A stretch of DNA of 64,000 nucleotides from Oscillospiraceae bacterium (lineage in GTDB: Bacteria; Bacillota; Clostridia; Oscillospirales; Oscillospiraceae): contig CADBCV010000004.1 in assembly GCA_902793285.1 (NCBI GenBank), positions 1-64,000 of the forward strand, read 5' to 3'. The notes under the pieces were generated by a model that did not search any database, was not told where the DNA came from, and worked only from the letters and a program-made list of their open reading frames with translations. Shown in pieces: positions 61,629-64,000 of the stretch. Made by a program: the position numbers and the translations under genes. How positions within the stretch are numbered: the stretch's first letter is position 1; the number at the start of each line of letters is the position of its first letter.

Positions 61629-64000
61629 CTATCCGCGCAGCGGGCTCATGCCCGTCCGGTTGATGGCACGGTTGTTCTGCCGTACCATGATGTTGAACAG
61701 CCTCTCGCCGTCCACCTCGGTGTTGATCTCGTGCCCGGCAAGGACAGCGTCGTAAAGCATCTCCAGCAGGCCCAGGACGCCGTTCATGCTCTCCTCGCCG
61801 CTGAAGGACACATCCCCGTCGGCCGTCGGGAAGTTGCGGTCCAGACCCTCGTAGGCTTTGCTGGTGGAAAGCGCATCCGGGGTCATGGCGTCGATAAGAC
61901 TATCCGCCATGCCGGTTGCTTCTTCCAGGATCTCCGGCATCCCTGAGCGTAGGCCCTTCAAGGCGCCGCGGTCCACGTTGTACGTGATGTCTTCGGCTAC
62001 TGTCGAGGGGCTGTGCACGCCCAGGGCGTTGCGCACGGCCTCGGTGCAGCGCCGGACGAAGTCAACAACTTCGTTCCAGATCGTAGACATGAGGGAGCGC
62101 AGGCCGTTCAGGAAGCCCTGCATCAGATTGACGCCGATGGAGTACCAGCTGACGCTTGCAAGATAGTTTGTCGCCGTCTGGATCGTCTGCGTGATGTGGG
62201 AATGCAGGCTCGTAAAGATGGATTTGCAACTGGAAAGCATAGCGTTCCACTGGGCGATGGCCGTGGTCTTCGCCTGCGTCACCGCCGTGACGATGGCCGT
62301 CTTCGCCGTCGTGATCGCCGTCTCGACCGTGGTCTTGATGGCTGCGAACGTCGCCGCCGTGTGTGCCTTGAGCTGCTCCCAGTGCTGCTTCACCATAGCG
62401 GCGGCGTTCTGGGCCGTCGTGGTGATCAGCGTGACCGCCGCCACGAAAAAGTCGCGGATTGCGCCGCCGATGGTCGTGGCGAGGTTCAAGGATTCCTGTA
62501 AAAGGATGCTGAGTTCCGTCTTTACCTGGTTAAAGCCCTGCACGATCCAGTCAATGACAGCTGAAATAGCGGGGGTTATTGTACTTTCCCACCAGGCGTT
62601 TATCTCGTCGGAATACTGGTACAGCCATAGGGCGAAATCGGCGATCCCTGCGATTGCAAGCGGTATCCACGATCCGGTCAGGGCTGCGATTGCGATGCCT
62701 ACGGCGCCGATGCCCGCTTCAAGAGACCTAAAGGATTGCGTCGTGAGCTCCCCGGTTCTATACCATTCGAGGCCCGCTGTTACGGCCATAGTTAAGCCGC
62801 CAGCGAGCAAGCCGATGCTTGCGCCAGCCTTCCCGAAAGCCGAGGCGAGTCCGAGCGTCAGCATAGCGGTGCCGCCTATCATATCGATTAAGCTGCTCCA
62901 GCTGACGCCGTCCTTCCAGGAGCGGAAAGCGCCTTTTACAAGGAAAGCCGCGCCCTCTAAAAAGGCAACGAGGGAAAGAGTGTCTTTGAGGCCCAATTTA
63001 AGCCCTTGCGCGATCTTCCACCCGGCAATAGCCGTCCCCACGCCGAGCGCTACATTCGCAAGGTCGTTCATGTGGGTCTTGATGCCGGTCACGATCTTCT
63101 CCAGCCACGGCAGGCCCTCCTGCGCGGTATCAAGGCCCTCGCTCAGACCGCCGAGCATGGAGCTCGTGGAGCTGCTGGTGTCGTCTGCTTGCGTCTGCGT
63201 CTGATCCTCTTCGTTGTCCTTGCCGCCGAGGATGTTCAGCGTGTCGAAGCCCATGAGCGTGCGCTTGAGCTCCTTCGCCGTGGTGACGGCCTCGTCGAGA
63301 TCCTCCGTGACCTCGCCGACGCCGGTGCTCACCGTCTGCCACCCGGTCAGGCTCGATGTGGAGCCGAAAACCTTGTTCAGACTGACGGCTGCCTTGTTGG
63401 CGAAGTTTGCGATCCGCTCCAGCACGTCCGCCACTTTCCACAAAAGCGGCAGCAGCAGCACGCCGATCAGGCGCACGCACTCGCCGGACTTCTCCCTGAT
63501 GTCGCCCAGGGTGTTGCTGAGCTGCTTCATGCGGCCGGTGGGGGTGCTTGCCAGCGCCCGGTTCATCCCGCCGACGCTCTGGTTGATCACCCTTGCCAGC
63601 GTGGCCGCGCGATCCTCCTCGGTGCCGTATTTGAGGATCTTCTCCTGGGCCTCGGTAAACGAATAGCCCAGCCGGCTCAGAGCGCCGACCTGGCCGTTCA
63701 TGACCTTGCCCAGCATGGTCGCAATATTGGTGGCGTTCTCAGCCGAGGCCGAAAAGCCGTACTGCTGCGCCACCATGTCGTTCATGACCGGGATGAGCTT
63801 TTTCAGCGTCCTGCTCTGGGTCAGATAGGTCGCAAGCTTCTGCGCGCCGGACAGCTGCACCTCGTCGCCGATGATGCCGAGCCGCTGCTGGGCGCTGCAC
63901 AGGTCCAGGACGCTCTGGATCTCGCGGTTTCTGGCCTTCATGGTGTTGCGCATGACGGTTGCCAGCTTCATCTCGTTCTCGGCCTGCTCGTCGTAGGCTT
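61629..64000 (-). CDS. Phage tape measure protein (partial)
   Basis: The last ~790 residues of a tail-length tape measure protein. The frame stays open to the window end beyond the Met at 63971 (AYDEQAENEM precedes it), so the true start lies outside. It shows long helical stretches, a hydrophobic central zone (GLASAFGKAGASIGLLAGGLTMAV near residues 375-400) and the usual GVHSPSTV near the C-terminus. The conserved SRLGYSFTEAQEKIL segment is near 105-120. Confidence 0.9.
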   Translation of the reverse strand, partial: AYDEQAENEMKLATVMRNTMKARNREIQSVLDLCSAQQRLGIIGDEVQLSGAQKLATYLTQSRTLKKLIPVMNDMVAQQYGFSASAENATNIATMLGKVMNGQVGALSRLGYSFTEAQEKILKYGTEEDRAATLARVINQSVGGMNRALASTPTGRMKQLSNTLGDIREKSGECVRLIGVLLLPLLWKVADVLERIANFANKAAVSLNKVFGSTSSLTGWQTVSTGVGEVTEDLDEAVTTAKELKRTLMGFDTLNILGGKDNEEDQTQTQADDTSSSTSSMLGGLSEGLDTAQEGLPWLEKIVTGIKTHMNDLANVALGVGTAIAGWKIAQGLKLGLKDTLSLVAFLEGAAFLVKGAFRSWKDGVSWSSLIDMIGGTAMLTLGLASAFGKAGASIGLLAGGLTMAVTAGLEWYRTGELTTQSFRSLEAGIGAVGIAIAALTGSWIPLAIAGIADFALWLYQYSDEINAWWESTITPAISAVIDWIVQGFNQVKTELSILLQESLNLATTIGGAIRDFFVAAVTLITTTAQNAAAMVKQHWEQLKAHTAATFAAIKTTVETAITTAKTAIVTAVTQAKTTAIAQWNAMLSSCKSIFTSLHSHITQTIQTATNYLASVSWYSIGVNLMQGFLNGLRSLMSTIWNEVVDFVRRCTEAVRNALGVHSPSTVAEDITYNVDRGALKGLRSGMPEILEEATGMADSLIDAMTPDALSTSKAYEGLDRNFPTADGDVSFSGEESMNGVLGLLEMLYDAVLAGHEINTEVDGERLFNIMVRQNNRAINRTGMSPLRG

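Larger units (their letters stand above)
49173..64000 (-). mobile_element. Prophage, tail-to-lysis end (partial)
   Basis: Tape measure, tail-tip, fibre, DGR target, reverse transcriptase, XkdX-like, holin and lysozyme genes follow one another on the minus strand in siphovirus late-operon order. The right side runs off the window, so head genes, integrase and the other attachment site are not seen. The left boundary is placed at tRNA-Lys because phage genes begin right beside it; the exact edge is inferred. Confidence 0.85.

Overview
The window looks like a chromosome segment of a GC-rich, anaerobic, probably spore-forming Clostridia member, most likely an Oscillospirales-type gut bacterium. 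The evidence is a Na+-type V-ATPase operon, a YpeB-like spore germination protein, AddAB instead of RecBCD, a Clostridia-specific CD1247-type zinc-ribbon protein, a hexameric glutamate dehydrogenase, and GGAGG-type ribosome binding sites throughout. The genus assignment is inference; no rRNA gene is present.

Layout. 1-9.4 kb: V-ATPase operon on the minus strand (H/G, I, K, E, C, F, A, B, D), with a broken proteolipid gene K. 9.7-12.7 kb: tatA/tatA/tatC and a D-Ala-D-Ala carboxypeptidase (minus). 12.9-15.2 kb: Xaa-Pro peptidase, an abnormal efp and a CD1247-type gene (plus). 16.2-25.1 kb: Mrp/Mbh-type cation/proton antiporter operon with four large antiporter subunits and no redox module. 25.7-30.2 kb: tsaB/tsaE (minus), a RodA/FtsW polymerase and two CobW-type metal GTPases. 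30.7-34.3 kb: small membrane genes, folA and thyA (minus), gdhA (plus). 34.4-41.2 kb: addB-addA. 41.3-42.7 kb: an IS481-like element inserted in the centre of a palindromic repeat. 42.9-48.1 kb: YpeB-like and LUD proteins (minus), then an amino-acid ABC importer with a DapF-like epimerase (plus). 48.2-49.2 kb: five tRNA genes (Gly, Arg, His, Gln, Lys) with a duplicated structured spacer element. 49.3-64 kb: tail and lysis end of a prophage on the minus strand, running off the window.

The most striking system is a diversity-generating retroelement (DGR) in the prophage tail module. In transcription order it has a 789-codon target gene whose last ~35 codons before a short tail form the variable repeat (VR, 53127-53233), two GC-rich hairpins at the gene end, an intact template repeat (TR, 52876-52982) and a reverse transcriptase with a YMDD motif (51492-52718). 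TR and VR differ at 14 of 107 positions. Ten of these are at the 22 coding-strand adenines of the TR, and all ten fall in Asn (AAY) codons. This is the signature of adenine-specific mutagenic retrohoming into a phage receptor-binding protein.

Other points: small deletions damage two normally essential genes (V-ATPase K and EF-P), which may be real or assembly errors. Several families of palindromic intergenic repeats recur, two copies lying inside the V-ATPase operon. Two tRNA spacers carry a repeated element whose hairpin arms covary.
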